A stretch of 64,000 bases of DNA from Embiotoca jacksoni (GCA_022577435.1 JAKOON010000007.1:17283881-17347880); one strand, 5' to 3'; positions 12,667 to 31,166 are shown, counted from the stretch's first letter. Made by a program: numbers and translations. The notes: generated from the sequence alone by a model not told the origin.

Positions 12667-13196
12667 ACTGATGTCGGAGAACAAGTCACTCATGGAGGGA
12701 CAGAAGTTGGACCTGGTTGCTCGCTGGTCACGTTGGAGAGGACTGTCAGCCTCTGTGTGCCTGGTTTGTGTGTTTGTATATACACACTTATTCATCTGTA
12801 CTTTGGCGTAGACGAGGGTGGATGTGGATGTCTGTCGGTGTGTCTGAGAGCTGCAGAGTTTCCTCTTCTCCCGTTCATAAGGTTAATGCGCAGCATCGTG
12901 GGATTTCACTCCAGAACAAAACAAAGCCAGTGCGCCGCTTTCTACGACGATCATTTCACCAGTGAGGTTTGTAGGTCAACGTTTCCCCTGCTGAGACCTT
13001 TGTGGAAAGAGAAGAAGAACATTTTCACCAGCAAAAGTTAGTTTTGGATCAAATGATGAAGGGCGGGAAGGAGTTCTTCTTGCCAGATTTGATCATGTTG
13101 AATCACGGATACGTTGACTCTCGTCGACTGATTGACGGATCTGTCTGTTTAATGTGTCCTGCACCAGATTGTGCCCGGCCCAAGACATTAGACGGC

Positions 13197-13231
<35 letters not shown>

Positions 13232-13920
13232 AGAAGGCCACATGAAAAATCCCAATGTACAGTTCCACAAATCGAAGAGTAGCCTTACTAGTACTGCATG
13301 TTGGGCTGGCACCAAACAGAACCAGGAAATTACCAGATTGATCACTGCTAAAATGTTACAGGAAGATTAGCTTCATGTTTAGAGCTTGTTTTTCTTTTCT
13401 ATTAGTTTAACATGGATCTTTCCAAATTAAGAAAATCTGATGGTGTCACTAAACTGGCGGTTTGTATCTTCTGTGTTTGGTAATGGATCAGAAATCTCCA
13501 GTCTGTTGGTGGATGCGGAGCAGTGCATGTTGTAGCCCATTGAATTGTACACACTTTACATTTCTACTGACCTTCTTCCTAGAGAGGCTTTAGACCGAGG
13601 ACACTATGATTATAGATTTCATATTAACCTGCCAGCATACAGACATGAAACCTACTGGATATGTAATCCATCACTGTAGACACGTTGTCTCTGGTTACAT
13701 TAACAATGTGTGGGAGGGAAACAGACTCCTTCATCTCAGTCGTCAGCGTGTCCTTGAACGCACCGGCAGGCACAGCTTTCACAGCAGAAAAACAGTCGTT
13801 GCCCGGAGCAGCTGTGCCACTGCGTGCCTGTGATAATGTAACTTTGATGAATTACCTTGACCTCCAATAAATGTCACACCTCTTTTCATGGTTCAGGGAA
13901 ATAAACTGAGGCCTGCAGCT
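12667..13920 (+). other. brd8: brd8 3' UTR with two polyadenylation signals
   Basis: Sequence follows the TAG at 12664-12666 with no further conserved coding. AATAAA hexamers occur at about 13866 and 13899, so the transcript probably ends near 13.89-13.92 kb. A short (AAC)n tract lies at 13196-13231. The exact 3' end is inferred. Confidence 0.55.
13196..13231. repeat. (AAC)n
   Basis: Twelve triplets in the brd8 3' UTR. Confidence 0.9.
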
Positions 13921-14539
13921 GCGCTTGAAGGTCGGAGACCAATCTAAAATAGGAAATGGTAAGGTAAAAAAACACGTGTCAATTAATGGACTTAAACATG
14001 GGATGCAGAGTTTGTTGTTGCTGAAATAGTCCCGATTCATCACTACTCGTCTCTTACAGTAGGATGTAGCCAGTGTGTGCTATGTAGATAGCATATGAAA
14101 CGTTTGTGATGTGCGTTAGGTGGAAGTACAAATTATGTTTTGTACCCGAGATGGACCATGTAGTGTTGTGTTTGGGTAGCTGAGACATGTATCATGTGTT
14201 CTGTTGTACATTTGTTAAATATAGATTTGATCTAAACGCAGAACCGAGTTGCTTCTTTGCCGTAGTTTGATCACTTTAAAGTCTCGGGAGGAGATTTAAC
14301 ATACAAGTTGACCACCAGCACTCTTGGTACTCAAGTCAACAACTGCATTCAGTGTCACCGGCGGTGCTTTCAGTAATTATCTGGCATATGAAAGCTGCTG
14401 TAATTTTCCTTTACCCTGTAAAACTCAAGATATGTGAACTAAAATTTGCTTTAATTATCGACAACAGCAGCTTGAGCGCTGAGACTGCAAGTAAAGTTTG
14501 AAACTTCAACATGCAAACACAGGACAAAGATGTAGCGTA
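13921..14539. other. Convergent intergenic spacer, brd8 and ddit4l
   Basis: The spacer between the two inferred transcript ends holds no ORF with codon conservation and no recognised repeat. It may include extended brd8 3' UTR. Confidence 0.5.
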
Positions 14540-14828
14540 AAAATGTTTTTATTTTACAATTGTTAAATAATAAAAAAGCAGCACACCTCAGGAGTGAGAC
14601 CTGCCCATTCCTGGAATGAATTTGTCATGTTTACAGTGTATACTAATAACATTCAACCATCCTGTGCAAAATACTGTGTTAACATACTATAGTGTAGAAA
14701 ACACCTCAGAGCAAGACATTCAGAAATGAAGCACAGAATAGTCGACCTTCTTGGAGTTGAAAATATGAAGAAACTTGAACACACACAAACAAAGAGGTGC
14801 AACAGGTTCACATTGCGGACTTCAACCT
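14540..14828 (-). other. ddit4l: ddit4l 3' UTR and polyadenylation signal
   Basis: An AATAAA on the minus strand at 14553-14548 follows the TAG by about 280 bp, giving a short 3' UTR. The gene is tail-to-tail with brd8, leaving roughly 600 bp between the inferred transcript ends. Confidence 0.6.
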
Positions 14829-15940
14829 CTAGATGAAATCATGAATGACGGGACTGGCGGAGGAGTAGAGCTTCCTCTTCACCAGCCGGTACTCCGGTCT
14901 CAGCTTCAGCACCGTGTTGGTCTTGAAGATGTGCTTGAGTGGCGGCCAGCCGTCGTCCTCATCAGCCCTGAAGACCACAGACAGTTCAAAGGTCGGGGTG
15001 ACGGTGGGGAAGATTCTCCCCACAGATTTCAGACCGTCTTTGCACTCCACGAAGAGCTTGATGGAGGCGCCGCGCAGCCCGCAGGGCTCGTCGGCAGAGG
15101 TGCGCACCACGTCCTGGCCCACCCTGGTGGTCATGAGGTGAGGCAGCAGCAGCACCTGGCAGTGGAGGATGGAGGCCTTGGCTTCTGTCAGGCAGCGCTC
15201 GAGCTGCTGGGTCACATCCTGCCGAAGGAGCTGCTGTTCGTGCTCCAAACCGGCATCCAACTTAGAAACTGTAAAGAAACCAAGAGCGCTGTTAGAGATC
15301 CACACTGACGGCCGCAGTCATGTCGCGCCAAGTGTGTTCTTCTACTCTGTCACAGCCTTAAAATGTTCCCCTCATTTTCTATCATGTGATAAATGTCTTG
15401 TAAAGCTGCACTTGAATACTTAAAGAGCCATCAGACTAAAGACTTGGTCTCAGCGGCGAACAGCTCGGCATGTAATCAGCTGATCCAAGAGCGCAGTCAG
15501 TTGCGTTAGACACGTCACCGTCACGCAGATTTCCAATGAACCCTCCTTCGGCTGAGTTATAAAGTCACAGCTCCTTCGTTACCTTTGTAGTTACTTTTAA
15601 AAATGACGCTTGGATATTTAAATATAGTTCGTTTAATAGTTCTGTAGGTAACTCGGTTAAGTAGAAAGAATCCGGACACTGACTGATTTAATAAACATCC
15701 GTTTACCGTATCTTATTGTGTATCATTAACACAAACTATATTTAACCTTTTAAACAACTTACAGTGCGAGTTGTCTTCTCTGTCCTCGCAGCTCTCGACG
15801 CTCCCCCGCCGGGCAGAGCTCGTCTCTCGGCCCGGGGATGTCCGCTGGAACAGGTAGTTTCCTATCATCTCTCCGACGCTGTCTTCCTCCGACAGGACGG
15901 GCAGTCCGTGTCCACAGAGCAGCGCCGAGGTGAACATCAT
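14829..15940 (-). CDS. ddit4l: DDIT4/REDD-family mTORC1 inhibitor, probably DDIT4-like
   Basis: REDD proteins are cytosolic, stress-induced inhibitors of mTORC1 acting through TSC1/TSC2. Two coding exons lie on the minus strand, 15940-15763 and 15268-14829. They join in phase with donor GTAAGT and acceptor TTTACAG, giving 205 residues against 193 for human DDIT4L and 232 for DDIT4. Exon 2 carries the family core: SADEPCGLRG, then TPTFELSVVF, then YRLVKRKLYSS near the C-terminus. The N-terminal 60 residues (MMFTSALLCGHGLPVLSEED) are unlike other proteins I recognise, as expected for this poorly conserved part. The RLVKRKLYS wording and proximity to ppp3ca favour ddit4l over ddit4, but a teleost-specific paralogue is possible. 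The start is the first of two consecutive ATGs; an upstream ORF overlaps it. Confidence 0.88.
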
Positions 15941-16002
15941 CCTGATTCTTGTTTGTGAAGCTCCGGTGTCTCCTCCGAGCGTTTCGTCCGTGTTTTCTCC
16001 AT
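15937..16002 (-). other. Upstream ORF in the ddit4l leader, stop overlapping the main start
   Basis: An ATG at 16002-16000 opens 21 codons ending in TGA at 15939-15937. The stop shares bases with the tandem start codons of ddit4l (pattern ATGATG). The upstream ATG lacks a purine at -3 but has G at +4. It lies downstream of the TATA box, so it should be in the mature leader. Such overlap is compatible with reinitiation or leaky scanning; that role is inferred. Confidence 0.6.
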
Positions 16003-16019
16003 GTAGTTAGTCAGCTGAG

Positions 16020-16135
16020 GTGAGCGGCCGCGGAGGGGAGAGAGCAGCTTTATAGCGGAGGTGAGCTTCAGTTGCATCAGCTGAGCGCTCAGGCGAGTGG
16101 GCGGGGCCAGACCTACGTGTCGGTGGTGGGCGTGG
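16020..16135 (-). promoter_or_regulatory. ddit4l core promoter: TATA box, GC boxes, HRE-like core
   Basis: On the minus strand a TATAAA lies at 16054-16049, about 110 bp upstream of the main start. Upstream of it are a GC box (GGGCGGGG) near 16099-16107 and a CACGCCCACC box near 16125-16134. An ACGTG hypoxia-response core sits at about 16114-16118. REDD genes are known HIF, p53 and glucocorticoid targets; use of these sites here is inferred. The transcription start is probably near 16020-16025. Confidence 0.65.
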
Positions 16136-16139
16136 CTAA

Positions 16140-19100
16140 GCGACTCAATCGAGAAAGTTCCTGACTAATCTGACGCAACGTGCCTTGACATTGCAGCGCA
16201 TTCACGTGTTGTCAACAGTATGTACACTTGATGGTATACACACACAACTCAAATATAACAGTACTCCTAGTACTTTTATACTTGTAGTTTTTACTTATTT
16301 CTTTCAATACAATAATTTGTATTGTGAATATAACCAAGAAGGGCATTTACTCAAGTACATTGTGCTCCATACATCTTACAGGGAAACATTTTACTACATT
16401 AAACTAGTCTGATTGGTGTAGTTATATTTTTACATTACACCATGCTTGTTTTTGATAGTGAACTAAAAATCGAACCTTCAACTGAATGTGTAATAAAGTT
16501 TATTTAACGACCAAATGTGTGTTGAATTGGATGGCACTATTTTTTTGTTTTTATTGAAAGAAATACATAATTATTGAAAATAATAGGAATGGCTGTGAGC
16601 ACTTTTCATAATGGATCCATAATATAATCCAAAGAGTGGTTTCGAGCTGGAGTGAGCTGAAAATGTTAAAAAAAATTGTCTATAGGCAAGCTTTCAATTC
16701 AATATAAATGGAAAATAGAGTTTCCTGTGATACATTATTGAATTGTATTTTCTTAAATTAGGGTTAAAAATTATTTTTTCTACAAAGAAATATGTATTTC
16801 ATCATCTTTTAGTGAAACCTCCTTCAAATGTCAGACCTAAAAAACAAAGTATACCCAACGTGTGGTGCATCTGTATTGATTATCCAATAATAAAGCATGT
16901 ATTAGTACATAAGTGTAAAAGTATATAATATATCATACATAATTGATCTTTTTGCTAATAATACTTCAGGACATTTTCTTGTAAATTGAATACTGATTTT
17001 GCATTCACGTAGGTTATCTGAATACCTGATAGCTGGTATAAAACCACTGACAACTACTAATAAATAGATAACAACCCATGGAAATATACTAGCCTATGAC
17101 TAATACACGGGCTACAGACATTGTGGTCTAAGTAGAAGTCCATTACAGTGCAGTGGGTGTATTCAGTGGTTAAAACCATTTCAGAGAGGAAGTGTCCTTT
17201 TACTACAGAATACAAGTCACTGCTGTGGCTAATAAGAAATGATCCTGTTATTCATGTTATATGCATGCTTTATAAGAAAAGGTGCTTCACATATTCTTAC
17301 ATGACACAGAAAATATTAGACTATTAGATATTGAACTGATCAGGTCTGTGTGGCTTCACTTTGATCTTCAAACATACGTCCAGTAGGCCTGCTGCTCTGA
17401 CATGAAGGAAAAATCTAACACAGCAGGGAAGAACAGTTTAAATGCTAAGTAATGGAAAGAAGTTGTACAGATATTGTCTTTATTTGAACATATAACTATG
17501 TTAGCTTGTAATAAAATTGTTAAATTTTTGATCAGTTAAAATACCCTAAACATTTCCAGTTGTTCGGTCCGGTGTAGTTGTTGTTGTGTCATTCACACAT
17601 AGTGAACGTAAGACTCTGTAATACATCAGACTGTTTCATTAGTTTATCTTTTATTTGCCACAAAATATCACATTAGCTCATCTTTATGTTACTTACCAAT
17701 AAACCTTAACTTTAATAACTCTCCGCAGGGTTTGTACACGAGAATCTCGTGAAGCTGTGTGTGTTTCTGTGTGTGTGAGCACATCAAGTATAGACATGGT
17801 GGCATGATGAACCCTGCCTTACTCACAGGTGAGTAACAGTCTGACACACCGTTCAGACACACACACCTGGTCCAGCACAGGAAGTGTCTCCACAAAACAC
17901 AGAACTAGGTTTTCCTTTCCGTCCAGAAGACTGAAGATTAATGTAACGACCACCACTGCCACATAAGATGCTCAGAAAAATGACATCAACATTGTTGTGG
18001 CAAGCCGTTTACTGACTGTCAATCAGATTTAAAATTGATATTCAGATTCTGTTGATAACTTTTAGGATGTTTGTCGTCTGAACCCTCGAACCCAGACATA
18101 CCTTTTCTTTGTCTTTTGTCTGACTTTTTAATAAAGATGATTTTATGTTATGGTAAAGCAATTTGGCAACACTAAGAAGGTGTAATATGAAAAAGAGAAG
18201 TGCAAAGATGTGGTCCTGGTGATACATCCGGGACAACTGACGACACATTTGTTGTAGTTTAATACAGAGAAACATGCAGCTTTAGATTGGTGGTGGGCTA
18301 AGTGAACAAAAAGTGATAATAAAGGGTTAATAGTGACATTAGCTGAACCACCTGGTCATCTGGGCAGCACAGTTTACACACCACACATAAACCAACTACT
18401 TTTGTCCATTTAAATCCCCCCTCATGACATGACGTGAGAGCAGACACTGAATGGGTTCTTCTGCAAGTTAACTTCTCCCTCTTGACTCATCCTCCTTGGG
18501 AAATCTCCCTACTGGCACATCATAGCTGCCGAACAATCGTATTCGGATAAGATGTCATTCAAAAGAAATGCCACCAAGGAGGAAGTGACTTTCTGGGGAG
18601 CTGCACGGGAATTACCGTGTGAAGTGACAGTATATGATAACTGCCAAACCATAATTCACTTGTCTTTTTTTTTTTTTTTTTGTGCACGCAGCATATTTCT
18701 TTTCTTATTAATTATTTATCTAGTTCAGATTTGCCCTCTCAGTGTTTGTCAGTTCCACATGAATACAACCTTCGCTGTAGTAGATGTAACATTTTAAACC
18801 ATAATTTTAGCATAAATTCAGAGTGCTGATGTCCCAGGTTTGATGTGAGCCCCTCGAGTGTCTCATGAACATTTATCACTAGTTTAGATCATCACTTTTA
18901 TTCACCATCCTTCATTTGCTTTACAGCCAGTGTCCTGTTGTGTGTAAACTCAGTCACAATGCCCTTGTTATCCTCCATCCACTATCCATGAGCATCAGTG
19001 TGTCAGCTGATGTCAGCTGCTTGGGATGCAGCGTTGTCTCGGTGGGAAACAGGTCTGGCACGTCGCTGGTAGGCAGCCATCCATCACTGTGGCCACAACA

Positions 19101-20447
19101 ACAGCTCGCATGTCTGCAGCCATGAGTGTGTGTGTGTGTTTTTTATTTTTTAAAGTCTTTATCTAACAACGAGATGAAAATACACACATTAATATCAGTT
19201 AATGAGGACACGATACTGACACACAAACACACTCAGAGTGCTCGCCACAGCAAAAACCTTGAGCTGTGTAAAGTTAGTTTATATTAAAGTGAACAATGTG
19301 GAGATGGATTGAAATGAGTGATTTCTTTCATTTGAGATTAATGAAGGTCTCAACCTTATAATAGAAAATAGCCTGCCATGACTACTGTGTAGTGTCACAG
19401 AATAAATGAAGTAGTGATCAACAGTCTTTTCATTACCGTTTTCATTATTTACAGCATTAATTGTTCTGTTCTTATAAAATTTATAGATTAAATTTGCCTC
19501 AGCTAAAACTGATACCTTTGACGTACTTCCCTGTTACTGTTTTGTACTGTTTCTATTCAAAAGAAGAGAAAACCCAGATGTATTTGGTTTATAATAATAT
19601 GAAACTGAGACAAATATATTGTACTTTTGTTTTTTTATATTTCACTCTAAAACTCAACAGATTCATCCAATATAACAACTAATTATTTGTTCATAGAGCC
19701 AGCAATTAACTAATGACTTCATAATTTATAGACTCCAATTATAATTTAATGTAATTTTTATGCTGTAGTTTTCATTATGAATCATTATACAGTTTTCAAC
19801 AGCCAGAACTAAAATAAAAAAGATTATTGTATTTTATTAGTTTCATTTTCAATCACTCCAAAGCAGCCTGACAGTTTTGGTTTCTGTTTTGTTAACTTTT
19901 TTTTTTCTGATTGTTATCAAAGGTGTCAAACTGACCTCGACTGTTGCATCAGGTGTGGACTATCACAGCTCCTGCAGTCTGCAGCCGAGCAGGTGAACTT
20001 TAAAGCTATTGAATTCCTATAATCTCCAACATCCATTTCAAAACTTTTGAACTGTCATGTGAGGGGAAACGTAAAGCCCGGCTCTGTCCAGGGGTAACGA
20101 ACAGACGTCCTCCTTTTCAGATTGTTTCATTTGACGGTGCTTCAGACGGCCGGTGGGTTATAAACACAATTCTTACGACAAAAGCAGTAAATATTTGTGT
20201 AACAGGATTTATTTGCTCAGATCCAGAACAGTATTGTGCTTTGTCTCAGATCTCTCTGTCCTTCTTCTCACCTCTTCTTTGTCCAAACAACAAAGAGGCT
20301 GTAAACACATCTGACGCAACCTCACAGAGGAGTTTCAGCAGCAGCAGCGCTCCCGGTCATGAGGTGTGTGTGCATGTGAGATGCAGATAAACCGGCTCAG
20401 TACCAGGTGTCCTCTGACTGCTGCTTTTGTTTATACGGTCATATAAC

Positions 20448-20488
<41 letters not shown>

Positions 20489-21110
20489 GTCCTGCCTCGC
20501 CTCCGTCCAACACCACGTCTTTATTTGAACTCTCCTTTCTTCGGCAGTTTTTCTCTTCATACGTATGGACCCTCTTTCACCCCGTGACACTCTCACACTT
20601 CCTGCTGTTTATTTTAATGCAACTTCCTTCATACAAATTTACGGCAAGATTTGCATGAGTCTAAACATTTACTGTACTAGTATATAAAACAATGCAGCGA
20701 AGGCAGCAACAACAGAGAACATGACGTCATACGGCCTTTGCTCTTCTATTAATTCATGATGTATTAACTGGATGGGAAGATCATGTCCTGTTCTCGACAG
20801 GAGGAAGGAGGATGACTGAACTCTGACCTTGGAGTTGCGACACCTCTAAAACAGCTCTAAAACAAGGTGTCATCTCTACGACCTGTGCAGGTTTCTCTCC
20901 GCTGCTCACATACTGTTTGAATGTGTAACCCACACTGTACACCCGTTTACACCCCGACAGTTACTGAATACAGTAGGTCAGTTTGACAATGATATATTCT
21001 GTGTTGGTTAATCTGTCTCTCCTGTCACTTGTCAGGCAGCTTGTCAGTCATTGACCAGATCATTAATTGTTAATGATAGAGAACAAGAACATCCAACATA
21101 ACACCTCCTC
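16140..21110. other. Intergenic region between ddit4l and sting1
   Basis: About 5 kb upstream of ddit4l and downstream of sting1. It is AT-rich, with a poly-T run near 18665 and a (TC)n tract at 20451-20484. I recognise no exon, RNA gene or transposon. Confidence 0.6.
20451..20484. repeat. (TC)n
   Basis: Intergenic dinucleotide tract. Confidence 0.95.
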
Positions 21111-21114
21111 TGAG

Positions 21115-21359
21115 CACAGGTTTGTGTTTATTTAATATCTTCTGATCTGAATTCAGCCACAGGCATATTTTTCTCTCACAAACTGTGTAAAATTTTAGTT
21201 CAGACATCAAAATATGTCAAGTGGTTTACTAATTTGTTTTCATCCCTAATCTGTCAGGTTTCTATAAAAGGACATGAGAATATTACAGAACAGTTATACA
21301 GTGAGTGCTGTGAACTGTGTGTGTCCACGTTCTTCTCTCCCCAGGGCCTGAACAAGTGT
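21115..21359 (-). other. sting1: sting1 3' UTR with polyadenylation signal
   Basis: AATAAA on the minus strand at 21132-21127 lies about 230 bp beyond the sting1 stop codon. The 3' end near 21.11 kb is inferred. Confidence 0.55.
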
Positions 21360-28013
<6,654 letters not shown>

Positions 28014-29030
28014 CTGTCAGGGAACAGTCAGCGGAGGTCAGGGAGCTTTTATATAAAACCACATGCATCGATCAATCAGTGTGAAGGGTCAGTTCACCCA
28101 GAAATGTGTTCAAAGCCTTTATAATAAAGTCTGAGCCGTTGTTTGAAATGTTATAGTCAAGAGAGTAATAGTGTTGTGTTTCATGATTTCTTTGAAGATT
28201 TCTTTGAAGATTTAAAAGAGACCATCATCATCGGTTGTCACATGAGGGCTATTATATGTGTATCTAGTGACAAAGAAGGTTCATTATAGTCAGTCAGTAA
28301 AAATGATCAAACCAGAAGTGTGTGGTAACAAAGTGGAATTACTTTCCAAATGTGACGTCTCTCTGGAGAATGCGACTTGTTGCACATCTGGCTCATTGCC
28401 ATATCAGTGTTTTTCTTCCATTTGTTAATAGAAACACAGCTGCTGTTACTTTACTGACAGGTGTGGGTAGTCATGCATAATCGAAAGTAATGAAGTGTCG
28501 AGGAAAAGCTGTGTCGAAAATCTTGAATTGTCGTAGCAGCCAGCATGCGTAAGTATGCTGAGGATTATTTTTCATCAATATGGTAATTGTTAGCCTATAA
28601 ATTCACAACTAAAAGGCGTGTTACAAGACTAAACAGAGTCTGAGTTTAAAACTGAGTTTGGTTCCACCGCATCAGGTGATAAACAATGACCATATCAAAC
28701 ATGAATTTTAACTTGTGTGAAAACAGACAATTTGCCTTTGTTCAAATCTCCTCAAAGAGTTTTGGAGTTGAACCACAATGCAATGAGCAACAATGAGGTA
28801 AATGTACCATTAAGTGACATATATATGCACCTATTGGTCTGTTGATTAGATCTGAGATAATACAAATTGACAGAAGCAAAAGGCTTCTACTTCTACCAAC
28901 CTCAGATCCCTGTCACTCATGATTTCTTAATCCAGTGTGCACAGGAGAAAACATCGTATTTAGCAGGAAACAGTACATCTAAAGAAACCAACAGTGGAAA
29001 ACACACAAGGAAAAGAAATGTTTCACTCAC
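28014..29030 (-). other. Putative sting1 intron between leader and first main coding exon
   Basis: The donor GTGAGT and the acceptor CTGACAG bound it. No repeat or ORF of note inside. Its status as an intron depends on the leader exon being real. Confidence 0.45.
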
Positions 29031-29110
29031 TTCCATTTGGTTGTTGGGATCCAGTTTGGAGAGATGTCCTTTGTCTGCTGTTCTCCCCATACCGCTCCCC
29101 TGCTTCTCTC
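29031..29110 (-). other. sting1: Putative first exon of sting1 (5' UTR or N-terminal extension)
   Basis: A GTGAGT donor lies at 29030-29025, opposite the acceptor (TTCCCTGACAG) just before the ATG at 28013. An ATG at 29090 with purine -3 and G at +4 opens 20 codons (MGRTADKGHLSKLDPNNQME) that join in frame to the sting1 start. A TATA-like AATTAAAAAG near 29117-29126 puts the cap site close to that ATG, so the exon may be mostly non-coding. The exon is inferred from splice signals and promoter position. Confidence 0.55.
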
Positions 29111-29116
29111 CACCCC

Positions 29117-29155
29117 TTTTTAATTTCATGATCAAGCACTTTCAGTTTCTATTTC
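29117..29155 (-). promoter_or_regulatory. Putative sting1 promoter: triple-GAAA ISRE plus TATA-like element
   Basis: Minus strand 29155-29140 reads GAAATAGAAACTGAAA, three GAAA half-sites with exact 2-bp spacing, which is an ideal ISRE/IRF element. A TATA-like AATTAAAAAG follows about 15-20 bp downstream, and the putative first exon begins near 29.1 kb. ISREs bind ISGF3 and IRFs; interferon-inducible sting1 transcription is the expected consequence, not demonstrated here. Confidence 0.75.
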
Positions 29156-30024
29156 ACTTAAATTTGCTCTCTCTGTGTGTGTGTGCACTGTAATGGGATA
29201 TCGGGTCAGTGTAGGTGTTAGGAATTTCTACAGGGAATAAAAAATACCTGAAGATATTTCTGATGTTCACAGCATGCTGTAAGTTCATTTAATCAAAGGG
29301 ATGACCATTTCAATTGTTAGAATAATATGACTTTTTCAAAATCGAGTATATGGCTGAACTATGTATGAAATGACAGAGGGCTTTTAATTTGAAATGAATA
29401 CAGGAAGTTTTGGCCGTTAGTTTTTAAACCTAATAACTGTTAAAATGTTTGCTGTTTCAGGTGTAAATCTCTGTGGTAAGGGTTTCAAGGTAAGATAAGA
29501 AAAGTGAGAGACAGAAGACTTATGGGGAGTCCAGTGAAGCTGAACTGGAAAAAGCTGGAAAATTGAATAGCATTGCAGCTGCTAGCTCAATATGTTCCAC
29601 TTGTGCTTTGACTGCTGTCATTAACTTGGTGACTTACAAAGATCTGTGTGCTCTGTGGTTGAAGGCTGACTGTCTGACACAATACCCTAAATGTTTGCTG
29701 AACAGTGCTTGCATGGACATTGTTTGATTCTGGGCTATTACAGTATATATGCGGAGACTTGGTTCTTTGCAGACGAAACAGTCGTTTGATCATGGAGGCC
29801 TATTATCTTACGATTTGATATGGTCGCATACAGTCAATCTGCTGTTTTGTATGTCTATTTGTTTCAGAGACTTGGTGTTGTTTAAAAACCAACGCGACAG
29901 ACTTACGAACAGGACGCTGACAGCTACAGATGCCAGTTCAGTTTGACTGTGTGAATTCCCTTACCTCTCTAAAACTCCACCTCTTTACTGTCATTGGTTA
30001 ATTTAAAAATGTCTAACACATGTG

Positions 30025-30208
30025 ACCAGGGGAGGGGCGATGTGGGGGTTCATCAGGGGTCACGTGACCAGGGGAGGGGGGGGGGGGGGTCATGACACCA
30101 GGGGGAAGTAGGGGGTCACATCAGGGGGAGGGGGGTGAGGGGTCATGTGCCACCAGGGGGAGGGGGAGGTGGGGGCCATGTCACCAGGGAGAGGGGGGTT
30201 GGGGTCAT
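30025..30208 (+). repeat. G-rich minisatellite with CTCF-like core
   Basis: About five irregular 30-40 bp units built around GGTCA(T/C)G...CCAGGGGGAGG, including a run of G near 30077-30090. One unit at 30149-30163 reads GCCACCAGGGGGAGG, close to the CTCF core. Runs of three or more G recur throughout, so quadruplex formation is plausible. Confidence 0.65.
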
Positions 30209-30607
30209 GGTCAGATAAGACCAAATGGTCCTTCTTCCTTTCCCAGTAATTAAATTATTTTGTTAAAGGTTGTATACAATGCTTCAAAGAACACCTGCTG
30301 TGATCAATGGGGCTACCTGATTGGTCAAAATCTGATGGGGCGGGGCTTAGGGTCATAAATCAATCAATCAAGTCATCAATCATCAATCTGACAGGAGGTA
30401 GGACATACCTCTCTCTCAGCAATTCAAGTATGTGCTTCTATAGATGACAGTAAAGATCAGAAACAACCAGTTTGCTGTGAACCCCTTAAACTTATTCATG
30501 TAGCATGTTTCAGTCTCAAGCCAAAACATAACCAGCAGCTGTAAATAACAAGTGTTTGTCCCAACTTGGGGATGCAAGGGACAAATTTATTGAAGGAGTC
30601 ATATGAG

Positions 30608-30608
<1 letters not shown>

Positions 30609-30647
<39 letters not shown>
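30609..30647. repeat. (CA)n
   Basis: Intergenic tract between sting1 and ppp3ca. Confidence 0.95.
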
Positions 30648-30648
<1 letters not shown>

Positions 30649-30779
30649 CACACAAACACACTGCATGATTTGGTATGCAACATCTTCTACTTACTGTTTG
30701 AACAAAGAACATTCTGTATATTGACTCAGTGATCTCATTATATCATCACATTGATCATGCTGGGGCTTTTGCATAGCGA

Positions 30780-30783
<4 letters not shown>

Positions 30784-30838
<55 letters not shown>
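30784..30838. repeat. (GT)n
   Basis: Near the inferred ppp3ca 3' end. Confidence 0.95.
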
Positions 30839-30840
<2 letters not shown>

Positions 30841-30969
30841 ATGTTCAGTGGGAAGGAAATAGGCTCAGTATCCATACCAAAGGTTCATGCATATTTTATT
30901 CAAGAGTAAAAAAGTGGATCGTCCCATGGGGCATGCTTACAGTGTTAGTGACTGGGGAGTCAAAACAGA

Positions 30970-31001
30970 AAGGAAGAAGAGAGAGAAAGAGAGAGAGATT
31001 G

Positions 31002-31052
<51 letters not shown>

Positions 31053-31053
31053 G

Positions 31054-31100
<47 letters not shown>

Positions 31101-31101
31101 G

Positions 31102-31160
<59 letters not shown>

Positions 31161-31166
31161 AAAAAA

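Larger units (their letters stand above)
29160..30880. other. sting1 upstream and ppp3ca downstream intergenic region
   Basis: About 1.7 kb between the sting1 promoter and the inferred ppp3ca 3' end. It holds a G-rich minisatellite (30025-30208), (CA)n at 30609-30647 and (GT)n at 30784-30838. No gene recognised. Confidence 0.6.

Noticed and set aside
12267..12671. 134-codon ORF overlapping the last brd8 exon
   Set aside because: Wrong frame. The true exon is 12607-12666, fixed by phase and the known BRD8 ending.
29950..29962. Possible NF-kB site (GGGAATTCAC) 800 bp upstream of sting1
   Set aside because: One mismatch to the consensus and a common sequence by chance; not supportable alone.
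30025..30208. Possible CRISPR array
   Set aside because: Units are irregular G-rich minisatellite copies without conserved direct repeats or unique spacers, and the genome is vertebrate.
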